Of a stretch of 64,000 nt of DNA, positions 21,555 through 32,619 are shown in pieces; within the stretch, counting starts at the first letter, position 1, and every line of letters starts with the position of its first letter. This DNA is from Saccharina japonica (Eukaryota > Sar > Phaeophyceae > Laminariales > Laminariaceae), in NCBI GenBank assembly GCA_008828725.1, contig MEHQ01002867.1, forward strand, positions 5,681-69,680, read 5' to 3'. Both the position numbers and the translations under genes were made by a program. The notes beneath the pieces are model-generated. The model saw only the letters and a list, made by a program, of their open reading frames with translations, made no database searches and was not told the DNA's origin.

Positions 21555-21800
21555 AAAGTTGCGAAGGCGTAAAGCTCTGGCTGTCTCTGGAACCACCTCG
21601 TATTTGGCTTCATTTTACCCCCAAAAAGCATGATAAATGGGCCAAGTTTATCTCTGGTTTTGATCACGAAACAGGTATATTTCTAAACTTCGTCTCAGTT
21701 TGTCGGATATTAAAGAGATGCACCAGAAATACATGGTACATACTCGTGCGGCAGGCAGTAGCACATCACCAGTACAAACTAAAAATAGGACACAAAATAG

Positions 21801-21872
21801 ACTAGGATCGGCCAAACTAGACTGGGATCGACCAAAATAGACTGGGATCGACCAAAATAGACTGGGATCGAC
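21801..21872. repeat. 20 bp tandem repeat
   Basis: About 3.6 copies of ACTGGGATCGACCAAAATAG, the first one diverged. It lies within the hAT element. Short subterminal repeats of this kind sometimes bind hAT transposases, but this one lies well inside the element. Confidence 0.85.
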
Positions 21873-22768
21873 ACACAGCTCAGGACGAACATCGCTCAAA
21901 CACCCGAGTCAGAGGTGCTCATCATCCAGTTGACACACTCATGACAGAGACATACTTGTATTATTACAGTAATAGCACGTTGGGACAAAGTCCCGCCATC
22001 ACAGTTGACCGCATTAACCATAAGACCAGAGTTCTACCTTTTAGTGTACTCGTATGGTCCGTCTGGCACAAAATATTTCCAATGACGTTTACGAAGTAGT
22101 GATAACTCATGAAAAAATACTTTTTAGTAATGAGACAACCATATTCGTGACCGCAAAGACAAGAGGAATCGATGCTGAGAACGAGAAAGAAACGTTTTCC
22201 ACACTAAATTCAAGTAGTTACGCAACATTGCAATACAACATTTTCTCCAAGACTGGCTAAAATCGACCAAAATCCGTCATTTTGGGCAAAATTATTAATA
22301 TCTCACTCAATTTCGTATTGCTGCAAACGAAAAACAAATGCCCTGGAGGTGTGGACGAGAGCAATGGTTTGCCGTATTCTATTAGTATATCGCACGGTTT
22401 GTCAAACAGTAGTAACCAGGGGAAAATGACCTTCGATATACATTGTTTCCCTCATATCTCTCCCTCTAAAGCTGTTTTTTTTTCTGAAAAAAATGGCCGG
22501 CGGCCTAGGGTCATAGCTCCCCAAGTCAGCGCTCAGAATTTGGGTGTGAAAATTATTACACCCAGGGAAACAAGGGGCTTGTTTATACGTTTTTGGCATA
22601 AACGAGGCGAATTAATACAATAAGAAGAATAAAAAACCCGCGAGAAGCTACGCGCAGTGCTGAGCTTTCTGAAGCTGCCTCCAGATTTCGGAACAGCTCA
22701 ACACATCCTGAGAAAGGTACCTTGGTGCGGGAATGTATTGGAAATATTGAAATATTGTCTCAGATGGA

Positions 22769-23179
22769 CTACAAGGATGCAGAACCCCGCAAATCATCTC
22801 GCATCAAAAGTATTAATCCCTGTCCCCGTTTGGGGCGCTTGGAAAACCGGCGCTCCTTCTGTACGCGGTAGCGAACCGCTACCTTGTCGCGTGCACTCGC
22901 TTTCGGAGGAGCGCTCGGTACAGTCACGTCTTCGTCGGACGCTCTATCACCGCCATGGTCCGTCGACAGACCAGGCTCAGCGGTGCCGGCACCCTCGGCC
23001 CTGACATCGGCACCGGCACCGTCGATGGCGATGGGTTGATGCGCCATGAGTTGTGGAAGACCTCTCTCTGTGCGTGGTGGTACTGCTTGGGGACGCCGAG
23101 AAATACGCACGCCGTACCAAGCAAGCCTTCCTACAAGCAAGAAAACCCAAAAAAACAAAAATAGTTGGATAGTTGGCAC
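22769..23179 (-). CDS. Hypothetical open frame inside the hAT element
   Basis: A 136-codon minus-strand frame. Residues 5-22 are hydrophobic (LFLFFWVFLLVGRLAWYG), like a signal anchor. The rest is acidic then basic and low in complexity (GADVRAEGAGTAEPG, then SKRPKRGQG). It matches no domain I know and is not a hAT transposase. It could be a captured host fragment or chance. A different plus frame is also open over most of it, which lowers confidence. Confidence 0.25.
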   Translation of the reverse strand: MPTIQLFLFFWVFLLVGRLAWYGVRISRRPQAVPPRTERGLPQLMAHQPIAIDGAGADVRAEGAGTAEPGLSTDHGGDRASDEDVTVPSAPPKASARDKVAVRYRVQKERRFSKRPKRGQGLILLMRDDLRGSASL

Positions 23180-23254
23180 CGCCGCAACTAACTTAAAAAA
23201 ACTAGCCAGCTAATAACTAGCTGGCAACTATTAGTCAGCCAACTCACAGCCCTA

Positions 23255-23262
23255 GTGTTTGC
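23255..23262. repeat. Right 8 bp target duplication of the hAT element
   Basis: GTGTTTGC, identical to 20618-20625. Confidence 0.9.
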
Positions 23263-23533
23263 GCAAAAGGTTTTTCAGAAAATATGTTTCTTGACGCTGA
23301 AACAAGTGAATTTCCTTTCCCTCATGATTTGTTAGTGTTTGCGCAAAAGCAAATCCAAAAAAGACTGCAAACATTTCGTGCCGTTTAAAAAGCAGGGAAG
23401 CGGGTGAGCACGGGGAGACAAAAACGAAGAAATAAAAAGGAATTCGTATACCAGCAGTACGAACGTATATACGACTCGTGGTACCAGGGGCATCCTATAA
23501 CAAAAACAGCAACGAATTCAGGCAGGGTATATA

Positions 23534-23870
23534 CAAGAACGGTGGGAATGAGGAGCGTGACAGACGCCTTCAAGTGGTCAAACTCCTAACTGCATTAAGC
23601 TACTGCGTTGGCCGTTTTTCTCTTTTTGCTGTGTTCCTGCAATTGTCATTGATTGGATCGTTTTGTATTTTAAGCGATTTGTGTCAGCACATAAACCTTT
23701 TGTGGCTCACGCGCGAGTATATAGGTTGGTAGGGGTGCGTTGTGGGTTGTGGGTGAGCGACTAACTGGGTGGGTCGGTTGATCCCTGGGCTGGTTGTCCC
23801 AACACCTCCCACCAACATTTCTCGTCAAGCGATCAGCGTCACCGCGAAATCTTGTACAGACGTCGATCGG
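23534..23870 (+). repeat. Dispersed repeat C, copy 2
   Basis: Same orientation as copy 1 and better preserved. It includes GAGCGTGACAGACGCCTTCA, TTTTCTCTTTTTGCTGTGTT and the distal part TCAAGCGATCAGCGTCACCG. It appears to be the most complete plus-strand copy. Confidence 0.82.
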
Positions 23871-25174
23871 TGGGGTGTCGGTGTTCGTGGTCATTTTTTT
23901 TTTTTTTTCCATCTGTTATATCCAGTGGACTCGACTCGCTCGGTCTGGCGAGTCTCACCAGCAAGGCACTGTGGCCTTGCTAGCTGCCACTAAAATGTAT
24001 CACAAACGGGAGCAGGTTCTTCCGTCTTTTTCGTGTAGAGCATGCATGCATTTCAACTTGGAGTATGAGATGATATTGACAAATCCTTCGTAATTGAGCT
24101 TTCTTCATCCTTCTTCTTCACTGGCCGCCTACAAATCCTTTCATACTGACTGCACTCGCCTGATACTCGCTCACCACAGTCTCACCCGACCCCGCTGGCT
24201 GGCCATCTCGTCGTTCGATCAGAGAGGACTCCAGCTAGCGAACTTCTGAACACAAGCGTGCGTTCGTGCAACTCGAGACAACTCAAACTTATCTCCTACA
24301 TCTCCTACCTATAGGTTACTTTCTTTAACCAATCATTTCGTACCGGTGTTGTTCATCCATTTATCATATGATACGACGTATTCCACCTTTCGTCCTCAAA
24401 TGCTAAATGAATGACCCAACGTCCCGAATAATGTAATACCCCTCTTCAGATAGTCTTTCCGCATCCTCATCCTCCTATAATAAACTTCTAAGCAACTTAT
24501 TTCCACTCTCCTACGCTGGAATGGATGTTGTACGGATAACCCGCGATACGTGAAACCCTTCTCCTATTCTCGGTCGTCTCTGAGATGTGACCAACGACCC
24601 GATATGTTCCTCTGCCTTTCGTACCCGTTTCTTATCTCACGTCGAACCTCCATTGTATCCAACGCTATTGACTTCTTATAACACTCCTTCTCCCTAGCTT
24701 TTAGTAGTGAACATAGTGTTTTTACTACTCAACAGCAACAACCGACCAGTATATAAGAAGTCGTGTCAATAACCCTCAACTTTTAACAGGCGATAGTCAA
24801 AATTGAGTATTACTGCAACGTTTTAATGTTAACCCCCAAAACGCGTCGACATAATCAAAACCCCATCCCACCCTTTTTCCCTATTAGTTCTCCACCCCAT
24901 TCGCGACCTGACGGTAATCAGGCATTTTAAACCCATCTCTCCCCGTCATTCTTCCGTCCCCATTTCCTCTCAATGAAACCCTGTCCGTGAAAACATTGCT
25001 GAAACAACGGCCCAGTAGTATTCTCTAAACGGCGACTCAGGCGCAATTTAGTAACCAAGTTATGCCCCTCAAAGTCTCGTGGAGTGACAACCTAGAAATT
25101 ACCTTTGCCACCAACACAGAGTCAATCGTCGAATACTTCCTAATCAAACCTTCCCCGAGCATTAACTCTCAACA
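23871..25174. other. Stretch with no supported gene
   Basis: A T run near 23896 is followed by pyrimidine-rich DNA (many CTCC and TTTCC words from 24100 to 25050). No long frame, terminal repeat or RNA gene was recognised. Confidence 0.5.
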
Positions 25175-25830
25175 AAACTTTGGCGGTGTCGAAGTTATCT
25201 GTTCCAATCCCAATCTTTCATATCCCGAACGGCTGTTTCAACTAAAGTCTGGCGGTGTTGACCCAACGGTTCCAATCTATAATTTCCCGAACGGCTGCTT
25301 CAACAAAAAGCTTGGGGTGTTGATGCAACGGTTCCAATCTATCATATCCCGAACGACTGCTTCAACAAAAATCTGGGGGTGTTGATGCAACGGTTCCAAT
25401 CTATCATATCCCGAACGGCTGCTTCAACAAAGTTATGGGGTTGTTGATGCAACGGTTCCAATCTATCATATCCCGAACGGCTGCTTCAACAAAGTTATGG
25501 GGTTGTTGATGCAACGGTTCCAATCTATCATATCCCGAACGGCTGCTTCAACAAGAAGCTGGCGGTGTTGATGCAACAGTTCCAATCTATCATCCCCCGA
25601 ACGGCTGCTTCAACAAAATTCTGGGGGTGTTGATGCAACGGTTCCAATCTATCATATCCCGAAAGGCTGCTTCAACAAAAAACTGGGGGTGTTGATGCAA
25701 CGGTTTCAATCTATCATATCCCGAACGGCTGCTTTAACACAAATCTGGGGGTGTTGATGCAACGGTTCCACTCAAACCCTGTATCCCGAACGGCTGCTTC
25801 AACATATTCTGAGGGTGTTGATGCAAGCGG
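25175..25830. repeat. 62 bp minisatellite, about ten units
   Basis: The unit reads AACGGCTGCTTCAACAAA, about six variable bases, GGGGTTGTTGATGCAACGG, then TTCCAATCTATCATATCCCG. Perfect spacing of 62 bp is seen between 25414 and 25476. Outer units are more diverged than central ones. Because 62 is not a multiple of three, frames shift between units, so the array is not a protein repeat. Confidence 0.92.
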
Positions 25831-26192
25831 TTCCAATCAAACACCATAGTTCCATGCAACAAGCCTACCCCAAACCCATGAAAACATTTCCCCAAACAAA
25901 CGATTATGGCGGCGTATGGTAATCGGATGTCCCCTTCGAGTCGGACGTTGGGGATGCTTCCTAGCCGCCGTTCTCCAGTATCCACCATGACATACTTGCG
26001 GGCTCCTTCACGACTTTCGTCAATATAGCCTGCCGGTTTCTGATGCTCTGGAGTGAACACGTAACCTGTCGGGCAGTAAACAGTGCTACGCCAACGATAT
26101 TCCGCGCGTTGTGCGGCGAGGCGTTGGTACGTTCGGAAACGCCTGTTATCGGCTCCTACGTCGTTGATGATAAAGCTTCGGCACACCAACAA
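25734..26192 (-). CDS. Hypothetical protein, tail derived from minisatellite
   Basis: A 152-codon minus frame. The first ~100 residues have a globular-looking composition (YRWRSTVYCPTGYVFTPEHQ, then RKYVMVDTGERRLGS) with no family I recognise. The last ~35 residues are read through the outer units of the 62 bp minisatellite. Either the satellite has grown into the 3' part of an exon or the frame is chance. I see no convincing partner exons nearby. Confidence 0.35.
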   Translation of the reverse strand: MLVCRSFIINDVGADNRRFRTYQRLAAQRAEYRWRSTVYCPTGYVFTPEHQKPAGYIDESREGARKYVMVDTGERRLGSIPNVRLEGDIRLPYAAIIVCLGKCFHGFGVGLLHGTMVFDWNRLHQHPQNMLKQPFGIQGLSGTVASTPPDLC

Positions 26193-27619
26193 AACATTAT
26201 TGACAAATTAATGCTGATCTATATTAACTTCTACCATCGACGATTCGTACGATAATAATACTTGAGTTAGTTCAAAAATTCCTGGAATGGATCTGGAAAG
26301 TCGAACGATACCCTCTCCCTCAGCGAAAATGGAAGCGGGAGGGAAATCAACGGCAGAAAAACAATTGGGGTTTTTCGCGGCTTGGCACGCTACTATACGA
26401 CCGTCTATCTACCATTCGGATTTCTCTCTCGCTGACATACCGACCTGCTAAGCGTATCGTTCGACCGATGCCTGCGTACGACATCGATCGGTGTTATGTT
26501 GGGTGGGACGGTTACGGACACCGACTGTAGGTTCTACCACATTATCCTACACAAAACCTGATCTATACCCTAGATTATGTCAGGAGCCCCGATGAGTTGC
26601 CGGTTATCCAACTGATTGATCGATAGAGACAATACTGGCACTCATAGTGTTTTCCGGGGACAGACTAATATTATTCAAAAGGGAAAGAGGCAGTTGACAT
26701 CCACGTGTATCAACCACCACTTCGGTCGGACTCCAAGGTTCCAGGAGCCGAGCAAAATATAACCCCGTCGATACTGGGCAACTGCTGCGTGTTTCGATGT
26801 GAACAGTGATCAAATATATATTGACCATTGACGCTCACAGACGCGCTGAACTGCTGACAGCGAAACAGCGCCCGATGCAAGCATACTCTCGAAAAATGAA
26901 TACGATACAAACGACTGCGGGAAACCCGTATCTACCAAAGCTTTGCAGGCCCGCGAGCGTCTCGCATGCGGTCCTGCGTAAACTTTGACGTGGGGTGTCT
27001 GGTGAGAGAGGTTCTTTTTTTATAAACTCCTCTCTCTGAAACGGTGAAATTCTGGTCAAAAACAAACAACACAAACTGGGGTGTCTATCACAAACGTGTC
27101 TATCACAAGCGTGTCTATCACAGACGGGTTTCGGGAGTCCGCATCCTCATGATGAGACTCTGAACACGCTGGTAACCAAATCGACTTTTCTGTTACAACC
27201 GACAAAGGCGGCGGCTTGCCGTCCCCACCGATCGAGAGGATGTGCGTAACGTTTAAGCGACAGCACAGGGGATTTCGTCGGCGCTACAGGCTCGACCAAC
27301 TTGGAAATATACGTGGGTGTCGCGCATCCCATTTATTATCTCGCCCTTCCTTTCTCGCTTCTTCCTATATAGGTCAAATACGTACGTAGGTATACTTGAA
27401 AAAAAGGAATAAGTTTAACAGCAAAATGCAAAAAAAAGGTACCTGGTACAATCGTTCCACGACCAAGATAAGTGAAGTTATCGTGAAAAAACTGAAACAA
27501 AATTAAGAAGAAAAAAAAATGTTTGCAAAAATCGTACAGGTATTATACGTAGGGGGAGTCACGACTATCAATAGGAGTTATTTCAGTGTAAATATGTTGT
27601 ATACTACTGCTGTGTACCA
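26193..27619. other. Stretch with no supported gene
   Basis: Only short frames occur. A 15 bp tandem (GTGTCTATCACAAAC type) repeats three times at about 27081-27124. The rest is unremarkable. Confidence 0.5.
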
Positions 27620-28410
27620 CAAATCGCTTGGCACATACCTGGTATACACCGGCAGCAGCAGCAGCACAGCAGCAGCAGCATGATATGATACTGGTATCTC
27701 GCTCGCGAGCAACGAGTAACACGAGAGAAGCTCAGCCGACATGACACACAGAGAACACTACACCACCACACACACCAGCCGCCACGAGGAATAAGCTTCT
27801 GCTGCTCTTGGTGGATGGTGGTGGGGGTGGTGGTGGTGGGGGTGGTTGTGGTGGGGGTGGTGGTGGGGGTGGTTGTGATGAGGTGGTATAATTGGTTTTC
27901 TGGGTCCAAAAAGCTCTCTCTTCTTGAGCCACCATCGCCACCACAGAGCAAGCACCCGACCACCATCACCAGACGACTGGAAAAAGACTCCACCAACGCC
28001 CATCAGCTACTACGAGCAACAACAGCTTTCGGTGCTCCTTCGGCTGGTGGCGCGGGGGTGGCGGTGGTGGTCGTGGTGGTGATGGTGGTATAGCGTTTGC
28101 TCGTGGTGCGGGTTGCTTGTTTTGTTGCAGGTGCAAATCTGGAATTGGTGCTTGAGAGAGAGCGCGGAGGTTGAATATAAAATCCCAGTGACAATTGCCA
28201 CTGGTAAGAGTTAGCTAGGGCAGTCACTATGGCCTAGCTCTGCGATCTCGGCACCGCTTTCGACACGAGCAGTACGAGACGGTAAGCGTAAATAGCGGGC
28301 GTCTATCAGTCCCGAGCGCGTCTGAATCGGTTCGGTCTACGCGTCGCACGCCAAAAGCAAAGCGAACAGACGAAGGACAAACCTCAATATTAAGGTGACG
28401 CTGGCTCTCC
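27620..28410 (+). repeat. Dispersed repeat D, copy 1
   Basis: It contains TCGCTTGGCACATACCTGG, a CAG patch, CTCGCTCGCGAGCA, GAATAAGCTTCTGCTGCTCT, a GGTGGTGGGGGTGG block (27815-27890) and a terminal part with CTAGCTCTGCGATCTCGGCA. The same order is seen at 33198-33962 and, inverted and partial, at 34135-34795. The G-rich block could form G-quadruplexes. Minus-strand frames here are His/Pro repeats and not genes. Confidence 0.85.
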
Positions 28411-28550
28411 ACCATCCCCTGTTCCCCGCTTTCACGATTTCGACCAAATTAACAATTTTGTTTTGACGGTTTCAATATCGGGACTGTCAACTTTCCGCCC
28501 AATGAAAGGCTGGCACGGGCATCATTTTATGCAAAAATCGCACCACAGCT

Positions 28551-28623
28551 ATGGGAATCGGGAGGTGGCTTGTTTGGGCGATCGGCGCGACGTGGGCCTG
28601 CGGCACCATGGCGACTCAACAAG
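28551..28623 (+). CDS. Candidate first exon with signal peptide
   Basis: An ATG opens a 24-codon frame, MGIGRWLVWAIGATWACG followed by TMATQQ, ending at a good donor AACAAG|GTAAGG. The basic start, hydrophobic core and small residues near A-C-G look like a secretion signal. No following exon could be paired with it. Its promoter side is repeat D. The product is unknown, and one exon with one donor site can arise by chance. Confidence 0.25.
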
Positions 28624-29186
28624 GTAAGGGGACTCAGGACTACCCAAAGCAAGGCGCCTGCGCAAAATTGGTGGCTTTTGGTGGGCGCTGTGTGTAGAAC
28701 CGGCATTCAAGTATTTTTAGGCTCGAGCAGGCCATGTTTGGTGCCAGTCGATGCACGGCACAGACCCGGCACAGACCCCACATCCTGGTGCTCGGCTTAG
28801 AGAGGTTGCGGCCACCTGCCTAAGGGTCAGCACGCCGAGATGTCTTGTTGGAAGCAGCTTTCCAAGGCGCCCGGCTTCATATGATCACGCACAAGTAGTG
28901 TTTGGGTCCAAAGTGTAACCATTTTGGTGCAAATTGATCCCCTACAGCCACCCCTAGGACCCCGGGGTACCAGTGGCAGATATACCGACCCACGAACGCC
29001 TCCACAAGCGCCGTCGACCCGCGAGTTTGGCCAACATCGCTGCCCTGGGGTATGGTCGGTGGTGTGGTGAAAAAACGGACCGCGATGTAATGGGCCGCAG
29101 TAGAATTCGTGTATTTTAATTCCTTGTGTTGGGCTCCTTTGTGGCAGAAGAGAACACTCCCACGCCAAACCCTATCCCAGATTAGC
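28624..29186. other. Stretch with no supported gene
   Basis: A minus frame enters from the tandem repeat to the right (28877-29506), but its last ~110 codons here have no recognisable domain. Otherwise nothing is seen. Confidence 0.45.
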
Positions 29187-30060
29187 CAATGTTTGTCGCT
29201 GCTGCCTGCAGTGGGTCCGACACATTCGGCGATGCACCTTGAAGACGAAAGATAGCTGATGTGTAGGCGAATCGATGAATCTATAAAGCACTCGTCGTCC
29301 TGACCCGGGCGTAGTGGGAAATGTTGTTTCCGCAATAATACCGGATTCGGCATAAAAATGGGATTTTCACACCTATGAAGCGTAAATTTCATAACTCTAT
29401 TAGTGTAGTATATGTAATCTTGCTCACGACAAACATCTTGCTCACGCCAAACCAAAACATGCGGAAACTCTGTTTTTGCCGCTGCTGTACGCTTTGGGTT
29501 CGACACATTCGTGGAAGCACCTTGAAGACGAAATATAGCTGACGTGCAGGCGAATCGATGAACATATGATGCCCTCTACCCCCCGATCCGGACGCAATGG
29601 AAAATGTTGATCCCGCCAAACCAGATTGTGCATAAAAATTGGGTTTTGCACACGTACGAAGCATTCATTTCATACCGCTATTAGTATATACAGAGTCTCG
29701 CCCACACCGTAAAAAAAACACGCCGAAACTCTGTGTTGGCCGCTGCTGTATGCAGTGGGTTCGACACATTGGGCGAAGCACCTTGAAGAGGAAAGATATC
29801 TGATGCCTAGGCGAATCGATGAATCCATACTCCCGTCTATCTCCCGGTCTGTGCGTAAGGAAAAATGTTGGTCCCGCAAAACCAGATTCGACATAGAAGT
29901 TGGAATTTTACTCGTAAAAAGCGTGAATTTCATACCGCCAATAGTATGTATAGTCTTGCCCACGCCCAAAAAACAGCCCGTTACCATGATTTTGACCCTG
30001 GGGTTCTCAGTGGGTTCGACACATTCGGTTACCTATCTTGCCGAAATATTGCCTACACCC
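29187..30060. repeat. Tandem repeat of 260-285 bp, three and a half units
   Basis: Units begin near 29190, 29476, 29738 and 30003 at the phrase GGGTTCGACACATTCGG, followed in the full units by AGCACCTTGAAGACGAAA, GGCGAATCGATGAA and GTTTCATACCGCTATTAGTA-like words. Unit identity looks like 75-80%. In three units the minus strand keeps the same reading open (QHFPLRPDR, SSIRLHISYLSSSRC), with in-frame length changes. That could mean former coding, or simply recent duplication. Confidence 0.85.
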
Positions 30061-30786
30061 TGTAAAAAAGCAACTTTAATCATCGCGAACGTAGTAAATT
30101 CCGACAATTTTTTGTTTCTACACTAAAGCAAAGCCTTGCTTGTCGACACAAAGCAAAGCATGTCAATATCAATTTTCGCTGCTGCTGTGTGCTTCACTCA
30201 GGAACAAGTTACCGCCCCCCGTACACCCAATCCCCTACGCCGCCTGGCACTGCAGGTTGCTCCGCACCGTGCGCGCAAGAACATAAGCAAGGTCATCGCG
30301 TCCGTTGATCTTCTCCTTCTGGCGGCCAAGCACCCTGTACGCGGGAGCCGGGAAGGATGTCGAGGGAAGATATATTGCGCGGGTGTTTTAGAAGTTCCCA
30401 GTCGCGCTCGTGTGGGGAATGGGGGGCGGGTCCTGCAAGTGTATGCAACACAGCCGCAGGGGGGTATCTACTCGTTCATTTGCATTGTAAATTTCCAAAA
30501 ATCCAACTATTGCGCAGTCAGGGGTTCTGCCGGGGGAGCCCTATTCATGCAGCGGACTGCTGTACATACACATACATGAAGATACCTAGTCTGCCCCCCC
30601 CAAAACAAATTAGATTCACGTACAAGTATAATACTACAGTATCTGTGATCGACTCTTCGTTCCGTTGTTCGTGTGCCTCGTTGTTCTATGAATCGTGAGG
30701 GTGTCGGGGGGGGGGGTGGCCTCGATATTTACGCATGGCCATAGTCGGGCGGAGAGCGTTTTTTTTCATGAAGGGTTTTTCATGTA
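30061..30786. other. Stretch with weak open frames only
   Basis: A plus frame of 147 codons (30136-30579) is open; its middle (APRTPNPLRRLALQVAPHRA) has plausible composition but no domain or splice context. A poly-G run lies near 30705. No gene is called. Confidence 0.4.
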
Positions 30787-30962
30787 CAGCAGTGTAGGAC
30801 ATCTAATAGGAAACAGGAAATGTGGTCTAGGCTGGATTTCTTATTTGAGAGAGGGTGCTTTCCACACTAATTTCAAGGAGCCGACTCCCGAATTTCTGAT
30901 TTTACTCCAAATCGCAGCCTGGCTTTCTTATTAGCCTGTTTCTTATTAGGTGTCCTGTACTG
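30787..30962 (+). mobile_element. TA-targeting MITE, family A, copy 4
   Basis: The interior matches copy 3 closely (TTATTTGAGAGAGGGTGCTT, TCCACACTAATTTCAA). The right end is TTATTAGGTGTCCTGTACTG followed by TA. The left end reads CAGCAGTGTAGGACATC after TA, with a small extra CAG. It lies outside the palindromic array, so the family is not restricted to it. Confidence 0.85.
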
Positions 30963-31501
30963 TATGCATTTTGCAAGAGGGTGCTTTTTAGTATTCACTG
31001 GACGACCTAACCTCTTTGTGCATTATTGATCTCAGTGTGCCTTTTTTATGTTTGATAGTTTTCCGTGTCTCCCGCTACCTATTAATACCTGGTATATACT
31101 ATCTATTGATACTATACAGACTCATATATATGTACAACTCCTGCTGCTGTACGAGGTATCGTACGAAGTATGTATACATAATAACTGGTAAACAAATAAA
31201 AACTAAGACACATCATCTATACCTAGTATACGAGTATAATATGTACATATTATATGTACGTACGTATATTCATATATATACCTAAGGTCCTGTATATACC
31301 ACGTACGATGTTATAAGATGATGGGTACTACTACTCTGTTGTAGTCTGAACAATAATGTAACTTTTGAGAGTACGAGTATCCGGAAGGATACGTACGTAC
31401 GTGTACGTTTAAAGTACCAAAAAGGCAAAAAACAAGGACAAACCAGGCCTCAAAACCGTACGTAGAATATATCTTTCGACGCACTCGGCAGCGGCACCTA
31501 C
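30963..31501. other. AT-rich stretch with TACGTACG palindromes
   Basis: Many TATA and TACGTACGTA words occur at 31100-31300, with no frame or repeat that matches elsewhere. This lies on the 3' side of the minus-strand candidate exon at 31502-31759. Confidence 0.4.
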
Positions 31502-31759
31502 CTGGACAGTACACACGATCCGCTGCAACCGTCAGGGCTCTCGTCGTCGCTGGGATCAGGCATCATGTTTTCCATCTTCTCAAAAATGCTTCGTGTGTCC
31601 CTCGGCTTTTTTGGGGGCTTTTTCCCACACCCTGTCGGGAAGCATCTCGTCTCCTACTCTTAATGAGGCTGCAGGAGAGAAAGCACCGCCCGAGAGGGAC
31701 GCCGAGGGACCACCCTCGGCCTTTAAGCGCTTGGCCGCTTGCGACTGACCGTCGGCCAT
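31502..31759 (-). CDS. Candidate 5' exon of a host gene (two open frames)
   Basis: A minus-strand ATG in a good context (GATCATGGCC) opens MADGQSQAAKRLKAEGG and stays open about 60 codons to near 31580. A second frame that overlaps its end reads DTRSIFEKMENMMPDPSDDE, SPDGCSG and so on to a consensus donor (TCCAG|GTAGGT) at 31502. Both parts have protein-like composition, but they are in different phases. So there is a frameshift, a small unrecognised intron, or only one of them is real. The protein is unknown; the start is Lys/Ala-rich and disordered. Confidence 0.35.
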
Positions 31760-32027
31760 GATCAACAGGGTGGAAGGGAGATTGCTGGGATGACGGCACC
31801 GTGTGTGTCGTCGTGTGCGTCGTGCTGCTACGTACTCGTACTGCTGTGAACTGGTGCATGATCACGTCAGCCTATTTTCTAGTGTTTTTTTTATTAGTTC
31901 GATTTTCACGGTACACCAAATTTCCCAAAAAAATCAGAAGATAATTTCGAATAGACCGGTCGAAATATGCACGCCGCTTCTATACAAAACCGGGAGTCTT
32001 CGCTTAGGGAAAGAGCGTCACCTTAAG

Positions 32028-32200
32028 GATTTGTTAAATAGAGGCACGCTGTGGCAGTTTTAAGAACTGTTCTTCGTCCGTTTGTGTCTGTTCGTTAGCA
32101 GGGGTACACCCCCACACCTGCACACATGACCCCTTATAGAAGAGCATATAATGAGGCTTGTCGGGCTAGCGCCCTCCTCGCCTCATTAGCTCCTCATTAT
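32028..32200 (+). repeat. Dispersed repeat E, copy 1
   Basis: It carries TTGTTAAATAGAGGCACGCT, GTCCGTTTGTGTC, CCCCTTATAGAAGAGCAT and GGGCTAGCGCCCTCC. The last word is palindromic, and ATGAGGC occurs on both sides of it. It is repeated at 37415-37590 and inverted at 33962-34130. Confidence 0.78.
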
Positions 32201-32414
32201 CAACAGCAACAGAAACCCAGCATCGGCGGCAGCCGCTGTATACCCAGACAGCAAGCAGAAACAGCAGCACAGTTAGCAGCAGCTACTCGTACTCTCTTAG
32301 GGGTGGCTAGGCGCAGCAGCTGCAACAGCAGCAGCTTAGCAGCAGTATAGTATAGCTCAGCTGCAGTAGTAGTAGCTCAGCAGCAAGCAGCTTCCGTTTT
32401 TGCAACTTTCAATT

Positions 32415-32562
32415 ATGGGATCAGCTCTTTTTCTTACGGTTGTGCTGCTGATGCTTCGAACCTACGGGTGCCAACGCTACGCTTCAAGCACGCCTGACTC
32501 CCTGGAACAGCGGCGCAGTCGCCTCCGCCCCCGCCCCCGCCGCCCTGCCGCCGGTGCTGCTG

Positions 32563-32619
<57 letters not shown>

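Larger units (their letters stand above)
20626..23254. mobile_element. 2.6 kb non-autonomous hAT element
   Basis: The left end reads TAGGGCAGTGAATTGGCTG and the right end, reversed, TAGGGCTGTGAGTTGGCTG. The similarity goes on inside as GCTAGTTATTAG. The ends fit the hAT rule (YARNG start), and the element is flanked by a perfect 8 bp duplication, GTGTTTGC, the length used by hAT transposases. The interior has no hAT transposase; it holds a hairpin near 20664-20688, a CCGGAGG-rich patch (20725-20815), a nested inverted repeat, a 20 bp tandem repeat and one 136-codon minus frame. The perfect duplication suggests a fairly recent insertion or good preservation. Confidence 0.9.

Noticed and set aside
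25175-25830. Regularly spaced repeats considered as a CRISPR array
   Set aside because: The whole 62 bp unit repeats, with no unique spacers, and the DNA is eukaryotic.
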